DNA from: Pseudarthrobacter sp. GA104 | GTDB lineage: Bacteria; Actinomycetota; Actinomycetes; Actinomycetales; Micrococcaceae | Direction of reading: 5' to 3' | NCBI RefSeq assembly: GCF_009741265.1 | Contig: NZ_WOWL01000001.1 | Span: 3,224,001 to 3,288,000 of the forward strand | Length of the DNA: 64,000 nucleotides | Part shown: positions 1-8,236 of the stretch, piece after piece | How the letters are laid out: each line of letters starts with the position of its first letter | Position numbering within the stretch: the stretch's first letter is position 1 | Notes under the pieces: model-generated | Seen by the model: the letters and a program-made list of their open reading frames with translations, nothing else | Told to the model about the DNA's origin: nothing | The model's database searches: none | Program-made: the position numbers and the translations under genes

Positions 1-12
1 CGGACAGGAACC

Positions 13-1236
13 ATGCCAGCCGTACCGCCCGCACCGTCCAGCCCGCCTGAAGCCGGAGGGCCGCTGACACGCCGGACCTCGTGGGCAGAAGCTGCCGCGG
101 CCGCCGATGCCGCGCAGCCAGCCTCTGCCGTCCCGCCTCCCACCCGGCCACCTGCAGCCGCCCTGACGGCCGCGCAGGACACCCCCACCTCCGTCGCCGG
201 TGCGCCTGCTGCGGAAGCCCCGCAGCCGCCGTCGGCCGCCCCTGCTGAAGCTCCCGCCTTCCGCCGCGTCCGGCCTACCGTTGCAGACAGCATTGCTGAG
301 AGCCCAATGCCGGACTTCATCAGCTCGCCGGGGCTGTTCGTGAAGGAGCAGAAGCCGCGTCCCGTGGGCGGCCTCCGCGGAGCCATCTACAGCATGACCG
401 GCGGCGCCTGGAACCTGGGCCCCAGCGCCAAGCAGCGCCAGGAGGACGAGCTGGGCCGACGCATCTCGCGACAGTTGCAGGGCAGCTACAACACGGCTGT
501 GCTCAGCCTCAAAGGCGGCATCGGCAAGACCTCCACCACCGTGGGCGTGGGCCTGACGCTGGCCGAATACCGCGGGGACGCCCCCTGCGCCATCGATGCG
601 AACCCCGACTCCGGCGACCTCGTGGAACGGGCACTGGGCGAGGGCATCTACCAGCAGTCCAGCCCGCGCACCATCACAGACCTCCTGAAAAACATCGACT
701 CCATCGACTCGCTGACAGCCCTGGCCCGGTACATGCATCACGCCGGCCGGCTGCACCTGATCGCGGGGGAGCAGGACCCGGAGGTCTCGGATTCACTCAC
801 GGCTGCTGAGTACCTGCGGATCCGCAAACTCATTTCCAACTACTACTCTGTGGCGCTGACCGACTGCGGCACGGGCGTGACGCACAACGCCATGAGCGGG
901 ATCCTGCAGTCTGCGGACAACCTGGTCATTGCCGCAGGCTATGCAGTGAGCGGTGCCAAACGTGCCCGCAGCACCCTTCACTGGCTGGCCAGCCACGGGT
1001 ACGAGGAACTGGCCCGGAACGCCGTCGTCGTTATTACGGACAAGGACGAGGTCTCCTCCCGGGTAGACAAGGACGCCATCGAGGAACACCTCGCCGGGAT
1101 CTGCCGCGAGCTCATCGCCGTCCCGCACGACCGCGGCGTGGCTGACGGCGACCTCGTCACCCTCGATGTCCTCAAACCTGAGACCCGTCGTGCCTACAAA
1201 GAGATCGCCGCTGCAATCGTGGACGGTTACCGGTAG
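13..1236 (+). CDS. MinD/ParA-family ATPase with Pro/Ala-rich N-terminus
   Basis: A 407-residue protein. The first ~95 residues are rich in Pro and Ala and look disordered. A P-loop of the ParA/MinD kind (KGGIGKT, residues 167-173) follows, then a switch-like segment (AIDANPDSGD) and TDCGTG. This order, a low-complexity Pro/Ala region then a MinD ATPase, is known from EspI-like proteins of type VII secretion loci and from other actinobacterial partitioning or positioning ATPases. The start at 13 has AGGA four bases upstream. However, the frame stays open to the window edge, so a longer N-terminus cannot be excluded. The upstream neighbours that would decide between secretion and partitioning lie outside the window. 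Confidence 0.85.
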   Translation: MPAVPPAPSSPPEAGGPLTRRTSWAEAAAAADAAQPASAVPPPTRPPAAALTAAQDTPTSVAGAPAAEAPQPPSAAPAEAPAFRRVRPTVADSIAESPMPDFISSPGLFVKEQKPRPVGGLRGAIYSMTGGAWNLGPSAKQRQEDELGRRISRQLQGSYNTAVLSLKGGIGKTSTTVGVGLTLAEYRGDAPCAIDANPDSGDLVERALGEGIYQQSSPRTITDLLKNIDSIDSLTALARYMHHAGRLHLIAGEQDPEVSDSLTAAEYLRIRKLISNYYSVALTDCGTGVTHNAMSGILQSADNLVIAAGYAVSGAKRARSTLHWLASHGYEELARNAVVVITDKDEVSSRVDKDAIEEHLAGICRELIAVPHDRGVADGDLVTLDVLKPETRRAYKEIAAAIVDGYR

Positions 1237-1382
1237 AACGCCTCCGCTTAGTGCCCTCCGCATTGACCGTTTTGGCAGGACGCGCAGGCAAGTAGGGAGA
1301 GGGGTGCCGCAGGTACCCGGCGGGGGAAACTCAGGTACCGCCTACTGGTGCCCCAGCCACGATGCTGGGCTAATTTCGGCCC
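1237..1382. other. Intergenic stretch, no gene seen
   Basis: Between the MinD-like gene and the next small gene I see no convincing coding frame or strong hairpin. The only notable element is a -10-like TAATTT at 1371-1376, exactly six bases before the ATG at 1383. Confidence 0.5.
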
Positions 1383-1652
1383 ATGGGTGGATACGAGGAA
1401 GACCGGCAGGCCATTCCCCTTCCGTGGGCGCCTGTGCCGGCCGCAATGTTCGGGTTTCGGGACGGTGCGGCCTGGGTAGCGGACGATGTGTTCGTCACAC
1501 GCGACGGCCGCGGCGACGTGCTGGTGGAGCGCTGGGACGGAAGCGGTGTACGGTCTGCAGTCGTTCGCAGGGACTGCGAAGGTTTCACGAGGTCGATGTG
1601 GATCAAGCTCATGGAAATAGCTGTGGACGGGACCCCGAAATCGGCGCCCTAG
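1383..1652 (+). CDS. Hypothetical small protein
   Basis: An 89-residue frame rich in Trp, Val and Asp, with no family I recognise. There is no Shine-Dalgarno sequence. TAATTT lies six bases before the ATG, the spacing expected of a leaderless actinobacterial transcript, and this is the main support that it is a gene. No signal peptide or membrane segment is visible. The sequence shows charged and hydrophobic alternation typical of a small globular beta protein. An overlapping frame on the minus strand (1248-1691) has Arg/Pro/His-rich composition and looks like a shadow. Confidence 0.42.
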   Translation: MGGYEEDRQAIPLPWAPVPAAMFGFRDGAAWVADDVFVTRDGRGDVLVERWDGSGVRSAVVRRDCEGFTRSMWIKLMEIAVDGTPKSAP

Positions 1653-1843
1653 TTTCCAGTCGCCGCCAATTCCGGGCCCGGCCGCAGTCAATGCCGGAAT
1701 TTGTTTCTGGACATTAGGGATTTAGGTTCTGTCCGGCTGTACCCTTTGTTCAGGCCGGGGTTGCGCGCTGCAGTCAATCAGTGTTGCGGCCGAGGCCTGG
1801 TGCCGGGCTCAGCCGGCGCCTACAGCCGATAAAGGAATAGCCG
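1653..1843. other. Intergenic stretch before the EAL gene
   Basis: No coding frame or clear terminator stands out. The stretch ends with GATAAAGGAATAG just before the ATG at 1844, where AAGGA serves as the likely ribosome-binding site. Confidence 0.5.
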
Positions 1844-2932
1844 ATGTCACGGGACGAGTTCACTCTCCTCTCAGTCACCGGCGCAGGGGAAACGGCAGGT
1901 CCGGGGGGACCTGCACTGCCGCAGCAGGCGGCGAAAGATGGTTCCCTGCGCGATCAGGTGATGGAGCTGATCAATGATGTCCTCACTGATCCTGATCCCA
2001 AAGCGGAGTGGGCCAGGGCGCAGCTGCGGAAGCACCTTGCGTCCCACCCGGACAACCCCGAACGTGCGTTTCTTGAGCATCTTGCCGGGACACGGAAACA
2101 GGGCGCGCGGCAGCAACCACGTCCTGAGGGTGTGGACGGTACCACTGCCGGTCCCCTTGATGAGCGCAGGGCCCCTGATACCGGGCTTACGAAGAGAATT
2201 GAATCGGTTTTGGGCAGCAGGCTGTTGCTGACGGCGTTTCAGCCAATCCACGAATTGCCGGAGCGGCGCGTCGCCGGGGTTGAAGCCCTTACACGTTTTG
2301 TCAGCAGCGACGGATCAGACGCCGACACGTGGTTCCGGGAAGCCGAGGCCGTGGGCCTCGGAACCGAGTTGGAGATCGCTGCGCTGCAGTGTGCAGTGTC
2401 CGCGGCGCGGATGGTCCCCTCGCATCTCTTCGTCGCGTTCAACCTGACTCCGGCAGCGTTTACGGAGACCCGTGCCCAAGACCTGCTGCAGAACTCCGGG
2501 CTGGCGATGGACAAGATCGTCGTTGAATTTCGGGGCGGGGCCAATGACATGCAGTGGAGTAGGGTAATCCGATCCGCGAAACCGCTTCGTGAACGCGGGT
2601 TGAGGGTAGCAGTGGATGGTTCCGGGCAAGGCTATACCTCTGCCGAACGGATTCTCAGCTTCCGTCCGGACATCATCAAGGTCGATCGCACTTTCATTGA
2701 CGGGATTCTTGAGGAGCCAGGCCTGGACAAGCCGGCAGTGATTAGCCTTGCCCAGGAGGTCGGGGCCGTCCTGGCAGCCGAAGGTATTGAAACGGATGCG
2801 GAGCTTGCCGCAGTCATCGATGCCGGCCTCACTGCCGGCCAAGGGTATCTGCTGGGCCGGCCGTCGGTGCATCCGCTGGACTGGTCGTCGTGGGTCATCC
2901 AAACGACTGTAGGCGTAGCCACGGAGTCCTAG
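1844..2932 (+). CDS. EAL-domain protein, probably catalytically impaired
   Basis: A 362-residue cytoplasmic protein with a ~110-residue N-terminal part of unknown fold and an EAL domain (about residues 125-355). Compared with active c-di-GMP phosphodiesterases, the EAL glutamate (VEALTR, residues 146-151), the Asn of FNLTP, the Glu of VVEF, the Lys of IIKVDR, AEGIET and GQGYLLGRP are all kept. The metal-binding DDFGTG loop reads VDGSGQG, so the second Asp is lost. Inference: it may bind c-di-GMP or a partner rather than hydrolyse it. It lies 32 bases upstream of the PAS3-GGDEF-EAL gene and probably shares its transcript. Its EAL domain resembles that of the PAS-EAL protein at 23442 more than that of its neighbour. 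Confidence 0.88.
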   Translation: MSRDEFTLLSVTGAGETAGPGGPALPQQAAKDGSLRDQVMELINDVLTDPDPKAEWARAQLRKHLASHPDNPERAFLEHLAGTRKQGARQQPRPEGVDGTTAGPLDERRAPDTGLTKRIESVLGSRLLLTAFQPIHELPERRVAGVEALTRFVSSDGSDADTWFREAEAVGLGTELEIAALQCAVSAARMVPSHLFVAFNLTPAAFTETRAQDLLQNSGLAMDKIVVEFRGGANDMQWSRVIRSAKPLRERGLRVAVDGSGQGYTSAERILSFRPDIIKVDRTFIDGILEEPGLDKPAVISLAQEVGAVLAAEGIETDAELAAVIDAGLTAGQGYLLGRPSVHPLDWSSWVIQTTVGVATES

Positions 2933-2964
2933 TTGGAATGGATTGAGGATAACGCGGGGGATCA

Positions 2965-5436
2965 ATGGCGGGGGAACAACAGGATGATCTGCTAACACAG
3001 GCCTTGCTGCTCGACGAGATCGGCCAGTCTGTGATCGGGATGGACAGCAGCTGGCGGGTCACGTACTGGAACCGTGCCTCCGAACGATTGTATGGTTTCG
3101 CTGCCTCGGAGGTGATCGGATTGACGCCTCTTGATCTGGGCATCGTCAATAGTTTCCCGATCCCCGGGCCAGGGCCTGCGAATGAGGAGATCGCGGAGCG
3201 GTTAGCCCTTGGCCAGGACTGGTCCGGGGAATTGGGGATGCAGGATCGGTCCGGCAGGCAGTTTCCAGTCCATGCGACGATCAGCCCGATCAGGGGCCGG
3301 CACACGGTGGCAGTGGACATCGTGGCCATTTCAAAGGACATTACTGACCGGAAACTCCGGGAGGCGGCCTTGGGCCGGCTCTCCGCGATGGTGGAGTCCT
3401 CGGGGGATGCGATCATCGGCGCTGACATGGACGGGAAGATCACCAGCTGGAACGCAGGTGCCGTACGGATGTTCGGCTGGAGCATGGCGGAAGCCGTCGG
3501 CCAAACGCACGCGCTGTTCACCACCCGGAATGCGGAGGACTTGGATGTTCGCGTCGCTGAGCGGATCCGCGCCGGGGCTTCCGTCTCAGGGGTAGAGGCC
3601 CGGTGGCGGCGCAAAGACGGCTCGGTCATTGACGTGGACCTGACGCTGTCACCGGTGTATGGGCAGGACGGAAAGCTCGCCGGCGCTTCCGCCATTGCCA
3701 GGGACATCACGGAGATTAAGCGGTTGCGGTCCGAAGCCGATGCCGAGCGGCGCCGGTTGCTTGCATCTCAGGAAATGGCGCATGTGGGAAGTCTTGAGTA
3801 CTCGGGGGCCACGGGGGAGACCTGGCACTCACAGGAATTCGCGCGCATCGTGGGCCTGGCGCCAGGGGAGTCCCTATCAAGGGAATGGCTGCTGGAGCGG
3901 ACACACCCGGAGGACCGTGACCGGGTCCGGCAGGTGTGGCGGGACCTGCATTCGGGGGCGCGATTCGCTGATATAGAGTACCGGCTCCTCCGGCCGGATG
4001 GCGGGCAGCGATGGCTTCATTCACGGATACTGAACGTCGACGGCACTCACGGGCAACCAGCTCAATTCCTTGACACGGTACTGGACATCACTGAGCGCAA
4101 GAAAGCCGAGCAGGTCCTGGAATGGCAAGCCCGTCACGATGCCCTGACAGGCCTGCCCAACCGGTACCTGATAACCGAGGTGCTGCAGGGTTTCCTTGAC
4201 GATGGTTCCCGGCCAGTGGTCATGTTCGTCGACATCGACCGCTTCAAACTCGTCAATGACGGTATCGGCCATGGCGGCGGTGACAGAATTCTGACGCTCC
4301 TGAGTGACCGTTTGACGAAGACGGTGAGGGCCGGCGACACGGTAGGGCGTTTCGGGGGCGATGAATTCATTATTGTCTGCGAGAACATGGGCATGCGTGC
4401 CGCCAAGGTGATGGCCGGGCGAATCCGTGAATGCATCAGGGCTCCGTTCGAGGTGGAGGACCGGCAGATTTTCCTCAACGTCAGTGTTGGTATCGCCCTG
4501 GCCGGACCTGATGACACAGCACAATCCATGCTGGGCGGCGCGGATACTGCAATGTATAGGGCCAAATCGGCTGGCGGGGATGCATCGGTGGTTTACCACT
4601 CCAGAATGACTCAAAGGGCCAGTGGACGGTTGGACATGGAGTCGGACCTATGGCTAGCCCTGGATCGGGGAGAACTGCGGCTGAATTATCAGCCGATCAT
4701 GGAGCTCGCCACTGAAACGCCACTCGGTTTCGAGGCTCTCCTGCGGTGGGAGCATCCCGACCATGGCCTCATTCCACCGGAATCATTCATCCCGGTCGCT
4801 GAAGAGACCGGCCTGATCGTTCCGATTGGAACCTGGGTGCTGCAAGAAACCCTGCGCCAGGTGCAGCAGTGGCGTCAGGAGGTGGAGGGAGCCGGAGACC
4901 TCACGGCAGCAGTGAACATCTCCGGACGCCAGTTCGTGGCGAAGGACTTTCCGGACATCGTGGAGGCAGCAATCCAGGTGTCCGGCATTGATGCTGGAGC
5001 CGTTCATTTGGAGATCACTGAAACCGTTCTCATGGACGAACCGGACCTGCCCAAGGAAACCCTGCAACGTCTTTCCCGCCTGGACGTCGGCCTTTCCATT
5101 GATGATTTCGGCACCGGCTACTCCTCCCTGGGCTATCTGAGGTGGCTTACTGCTAAGACTCTGAAGATCGATCGCACTTTCATTCAGGAACTGGGAGACC
5201 GCCCGCATGGGGGCACCGTCATAGAGCTTGTCCTGGGCATGGCGAAAAGCCTCAAACTCGACGTCATCGCTGAAGGCGTCGAAACCCACGCCCAGCTCAA
5301 CGAACTTCGGCGGATGGGCGTCACCCGCGCCCAGGGATACCTCTGGAGCAAGCCGATTCCCCCGGAACGCGTCCCCGGGTGGTTGAACGGCCGGCTGAGG
5401 AAAACCCGTACGCCGGCAGCGCTGACGCCGGGCTGA
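2965..5436 (+). CDS. PAS-PAS-PAS-GGDEF-EAL cyclic-di-GMP protein
   Basis: An 823-residue protein with no membrane segment. Three PAS domains (about 15-130, 135-255 and 265-375) come first. The GGDEF domain (about 380-545) has an intact GGDEF at 464-468 and an RAGD inhibitory-site motif five residues before it. The EAL domain (about 560-805) keeps all the catalytic motifs: EALLRW from 590, AVNISG, LEITE, IDDFGTG, LKIDR, AEGVET and AQGY. It is therefore built to both make (from two GTP) and degrade c-di-GMP, with feedback inhibition of the cyclase. The PAS domains are cytoplasmic sensors whose ligands cannot be read from sequence. The gene follows the degenerate EAL gene closely, suggesting one signalling unit. 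Confidence 0.95.
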   Translation: MAGEQQDDLLTQALLLDEIGQSVIGMDSSWRVTYWNRASERLYGFAASEVIGLTPLDLGIVNSFPIPGPGPANEEIAERLALGQDWSGELGMQDRSGRQFPVHATISPIRGRHTVAVDIVAISKDITDRKLREAALGRLSAMVESSGDAIIGADMDGKITSWNAGAVRMFGWSMAEAVGQTHALFTTRNAEDLDVRVAERIRAGASVSGVEARWRRKDGSVIDVDLTLSPVYGQDGKLAGASAIARDITEIKRLRSEADAERRRLLASQEMAHVGSLEYSGATGETWHSQEFARIVGLAPGESLSREWLLERTHPEDRDRVRQVWRDLHSGARFADIEYRLLRPDGGQRWLHSRILNVDGTHGQPAQFLDTVLDITERKKAEQVLEWQARHDALTGLPNRYLITEVLQGFLDDGSRPVVMFVDIDRFKLVNDGIGHGGGDRILTLLSDRLTKTVRAGDTVGRFGGDEFIIVCENMGMRAAKVMAGRIRECIRAPFEVEDRQIFLNVSVGIALAGPDDTAQSMLGGADTAMYRAKSAGGDASVVYHSRMTQRASGRLDMESDLWLALDRGELRLNYQPIMELATETPLGFEALLRWEHPDHGLIPPESFIPVAEETGLIVPIGTWVLQETLRQVQQWRQEVEGAGDLTAAVNISGRQFVAKDFPDIVEAAIQVSGIDAGAVHLEITETVLMDEPDLPKETLQRLSRLDVGLSIDDFGTGYSSLGYLRWLTAKTLKIDRTFIQELGDRPHGGTVIELVLGMAKSLKLDVIAEGVETHAQLNELRRMGVTRAQGYLWSKPIPPERVPGWLNGRLRKTRTPAALTPG

Positions 5437-5539
5437 CGGCGCTCACACACACTCTCAAGCAACTTTGGGCGCGCGATGCCTCTGGCATTGCTGGACACCG
5501 GAGGCCAGGGCGTACTCTGCCGGACAGCCACGTGGGGAA

Positions 5540-5570
5540 GCCCGCCGATTGGGGGGGAAATGTGGCGGGC
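5540..5570. terminator. Hairpin downstream of the GGDEF-EAL gene
   Basis: The arms GCCCGCC (5540-5546) and GGCGGGC (5564-5570) pair, with a G-rich loop and further partial pairing outside. There is no good U-tract. The rest of 5437-5810 contains no credible gene. Confidence 0.4.
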
Positions 5571-5810
5571 CTCCCCGTAGCGCCCCAAGCCGCTGAATCT
5601 TGATCTCGTCAGGACAATCAATTTCCGGGGGATACGGCAAGTGGAACGGTGTTTCACAGTGCAACTACTGTAGTGCCGCGATAGCTTGGCGGCACTACCG
5701 GAAATCTTCGCTTGCGCCACTCAAGACTAAATCAAGATTTCCGCAAGAACGGGCGAGTGTTCTGGAAGTGGCTGTTGCCTCCGGCCCCATCGATGGGGCG
5801 GAACACGCAC

Positions 5811-6311
5811 CTACCGCGTATCCAAATCCTCGAACACCAAAAACGTCTGGGTGTCCAACACCCCGGGCATGGACTGCAGCTGGTCGAAGATGACCCGCCG
5901 CAGGTCGATGTTGTCCACGGCGCGGACCAGGAGGATCACGTCGAAGTCGCCGCCCACCAGGGCCACGTGGTGCACCTCGGGGATCACGGCGAGCTGGTCC
6001 CGCAGCTCGCGCCAGGCGTCCTGCTTCAGCTTCAGGGTCACGTAGGCGGAGGAGCGGAGCCCCGCCTTGATCGGGTCCACCAGCGCCGTGAACTTGGACA
6101 GCACCCCTTCAGAAGTGAGCCGGCCGATCCGCGTATACGCGTGCGCCCGGGAGATGTGGACGTTCTCCGCCACCTGCGTGACTGACATCCGGCCGTCCCG
6201 GGTCAGCTCGGAAATGATCCTGCGGTCGATCTCGTCCAGCGGGACGGGTTCCGTCCCGGCATCCCTGCCTGCCACTTGCTCCACGGCCCCCGTCAGTAAT
6301 CCGGCCCACAC
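5811..6311 (-). CDS. Lrp/AsnC-family transcriptional regulator
   Basis: A 166-residue protein. An N-terminal helix-turn-helix (LDEIDRRIISEL ... ISRAHAYTRIGRL) is followed by an Lrp ligand-binding (RAM) domain containing the typical GDFDVILLV segment. The family forms octamers or dimers that sense amino acids. The gene faces the branched-chain 2-oxoacid dehydrogenase operon (7016-10850), and Lrp homologues (BkdR) regulate such operons elsewhere, so it is the likely local regulator. The GTG at 6311 gives a slightly long N-terminus; a later GTG (near 6284) is possible. Its first codons and promoter are duplicated at about 6840-6970. Confidence 0.93.
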   Translation of the reverse strand: MWAGLLTGAVEQVAGRDAGTEPVPLDEIDRRIISELTRDGRMSVTQVAENVHISRAHAYTRIGRLTSEGVLSKFTALVDPIKAGLRSSAYVTLKLKQDAWRELRDQLAVIPEVHHVALVGGDFDVILLVRAVDNIDLRRVIFDQLQSMPGVLDTQTFLVFEDLDTR

Positions 6312-6390
6312 TTACAATTCGTCTTCCAGTGTAGGCAGAATCGGGCACGATCGTTTCAGTTCACGGGATGCCGGATGCGAAACCCCGGCC
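6235..6390. repeat. Duplicated promoter segment, copy 1 (lrp 5' end and upstream)
   Basis: Roughly 150 bases covering the first ~25 codons of the Lrp gene and its upstream region. They align to about 6835-6975; for example GTCAGTAATCCGGCCCACAC here against GTCAGTAATCTGGCTCACAC there. Identity by eye is about 80-85% in the best part. Confidence 0.75.
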
Positions 6391-6400
6391 AAAGGCCCGG

Positions 6401-6631
6401 CTACGGAGACTTGCGGCTATTGGCATCCTGCAGCTGCGACGCGGTTCGGAGGAAGTCGCAGTCACTGGGGGAGAGGGAACTTTCCCCGTGCCTGTCCTGT
6501 TCAACCTGCACCCCGGTGGCCTTGGTGATCGCCGCCACGACGGTCCGGGGAAGGATCCTGCATCCGGGATTCTCCACCAGCCACTGCCGCGTTTCCGGTT
6601 CGAGCCGGTCCCACAACTTCTCAATGTCCAT
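6401..6631 (-). CDS. Conserved-looking small protein of unknown function
   Basis: A 76-residue protein starting MDIEKLWDRLEPETRQWLV. It sits at the end of a much longer antisense frame, so it is easily missed. The composition is balanced (acidic and hydrophobic, with an amphipathic N-terminal helix), unlike the Gly/His/Val-rich shadow translation preceding it. GTGGGGGCAGCTGG lies just before the ATG at 6631. I do not recognise a family. It is soluble, with no signal peptide. It is bracketed by the two copies of the lrp promoter segment, which suggests that a duplication created its present context. Confidence 0.65.
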   Translation of the reverse strand: MDIEKLWDRLEPETRQWLVENPGCRILPRTVVAAITKATGVQVEQDRHGESSLSPSDCDFLRTASQLQDANSRKSP

Positions 6632-6834
6632 TCCAGCTGCCCCCACTTTTGTAATTCCTCGGTGTAAGAGATGCCGCCTTGCCCACAGCGGTTCCGGGGC
6701 AGAAAGGACTGCGCTGTCCCTCCGCACCCTGCGCACCTTCCGAGTGTGGTCCCGCATGAAGGAGAGGTCAAGGGACTTTTGGCACGGGCTCTCAGCACCG
6801 GACCTGGTCCTGCAAGGGGCGTGGTCACCGGGGC

Positions 6835-6975
6835 CCCGGCGTCCCTGGCTGCCATTTTGTCCACACACCCTGTCAGTAATCTGGCTCACACTTACAGTTT
6901 GTCTCCCACAGCAGGCAGAATCGCGCAGCTTCTCCACGATTCCTCCGGGAGCTGGATACGAAACCTGCCCGGGGC
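6835..6975. repeat. Duplicated promoter segment, copy 2 (upstream of bkd operon)
   Basis: Diverged second copy of the region at 6235-6390. It retains the sequence equivalent to the Lrp GTG start and about 20 codons, but no Lrp reading frame follows. The stretch 6632-7015 holds no other gene I can support. This copy lies directly before the operon and probably supplies its promoter and regulator site. Confidence 0.7.
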
Positions 6976-7015
6976 GGATACTGGGAAGGAATAGTGGCAA
7001 CAGAAGGACGGAACA

Positions 7016-8236
7016 ATGACGATCTCCGCAGACCACACCGCGCCGGAGCGCACCGGCACGGCACCCGCCGGGAATGACCTCTCGGAAACGGCCAAGAAGT
7101 TCGGCATCAGCGCCGAGGACTACATGCTCCCGGCCCGGCACCAGATCCAGATGGTGGACCCGGCCGGCCGGCTCCTGCCGGACAGTGAGCAGGGCACCGA
7201 ACCCGGCCACGAGTACCCCGTGCCCGGCGACGGCGAACTGCTGGCAGCGTACGAGCAGCTCGTCGTCGGCCGCCGCGTCAATGACCAGAACTCCGCGCTG
7301 GTCCGGCAGGGCCGCATGGCCGTCTACCCGTCCAGCCACGGGCAGGAGGCCTGCCAGGTGGCCGCCGCCCTCTGCCTCTCCGACGGCGACTGGATGTTCC
7401 CCACCTACCGCGATGCCGTCGCCGTGATGACCCGTGGCGTGGACCCCGTGCAGGTGATGACCATCTTCCGCGGCGACTGGCACAGCGGGTTCAACCCCCT
7501 CCAGCACAAGGTGGGCATTCAGTGCACCCCGCTCACCACCCAACTGCTGCACGCCGTGGGCGTGGCCCACGCCGCCAAGCTCCGCGGCGAGGACACCGTG
7601 GTGCTGGCCATGTGCGGTGACGGCGCCACCAGCGAAGGCGACTTCCACGAGGCCCTGAACTTCGCCGCCGTCTTCCACCTGCCCGTCATCTTCTTCGTCC
7701 AGAACAACAAGTACGCCATCTCGGTGCCGCTGGCGCACCAGTCCGTGGCGCCGTCGCTCGCGCACAAGGCCGTGGGTTACGGCATGGCCGGCGAACGCGT
7801 GGACGGCAACGACGTCGTGGCCCTCCTCGCCGTCCTGGACCGGGCCGTGAAACTGGCCCGCGAAGGCTCCGGCCCCCTGCTGGTGGAAGCCAACACCTAC
7901 CGCATGCAGGCCCACACCAACGCCGACGACGACACCCGCTACCGCGAAAGCAGCGAGGTTGCGGAATGGCGGGCTAAGGACCCGGTGAACCGGATGCGGA
8001 CCTACCTGACGGACCGCGGCCTGCTGGACCCCTCCGTGGAAGCGCGGATCGCCGGGCACGCCGAAGCCGTGGCCACGCAGCTGCGCGACGGCCTCAGCGA
8101 GGACGTCCCGGTGGACCCGCAGGAGCTCTTCCGCCACGTCTTCGAAGAGACCACGCCCCAGCTGAAGGAACAGTCCGCCCTGCTCGCCGACGAACTCGCC
8201 CGCGACGCAGCATCATCACAGGAGGCCGGCAAGTGA
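7016..8236 (+). CDS. bkdA: Branched-chain 2-oxoacid dehydrogenase E1 alpha subunit
   Basis: 406 residues. Thiamine-diphosphate-dependent E1 alpha chain, which decarboxylates 2-oxoacids derived from Val, Leu and Ile (possibly pyruvate as well) together with the beta chain. The TPP/Mg motif begins GDG at 201-203 and ends with the NN of FFVQNN. The segments RQGRMAVYPSSHGQEA and FPTYRDAVAVM match the E1 alpha family, and length is normal. AAGGACGG before the ATG is a good ribosome-binding site. It is translationally coupled to E1 beta. No E3 (dihydrolipoamide dehydrogenase) gene lies in the window, so E3 must be supplied elsewhere. The branched-chain assignment rests on the split E1 and the Lrp neighbour; a pyruvate dehydrogenase label is the alternative. 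Confidence 0.93.
   Translation: MTISADHTAPERTGTAPAGNDLSETAKKFGISAEDYMLPARHQIQMVDPAGRLLPDSEQGTEPGHEYPVPGDGELLAAYEQLVVGRRVNDQNSALVRQGRMAVYPSSHGQEACQVAAALCLSDGDWMFPTYRDAVAVMTRGVDPVQVMTIFRGDWHSGFNPLQHKVGIQCTPLTTQLLHAVGVAHAAKLRGEDTVVLAMCGDGATSEGDFHEALNFAAVFHLPVIFFVQNNKYAISVPLAHQSVAPSLAHKAVGYGMAGERVDGNDVVALLAVLDRAVKLAREGSGPLLVEANTYRMQAHTNADDDTRYRESSEVAEWRAKDPVNRMRTYLTDRGLLDPSVEARIAGHAEAVATQLRDGLSEDVPVDPQELFRHVFEETTPQLKEQSALLADELARDAASSQEAGK

Noticed and set aside
1248..1691. Minus-strand 147-codon frame
   Set aside because: Arg/His/Pro-rich and opposite the more balanced small gene with a leaderless -10.
6401..8137. A 578-codon minus-strand frame opposite bkdA
   Set aside because: It is antisense to a secure gene and has the Gly/His/Val-rich composition of a shadow. 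Only its last 76 codons (6401-6631), outside bkdA, were accepted as a separate gene.
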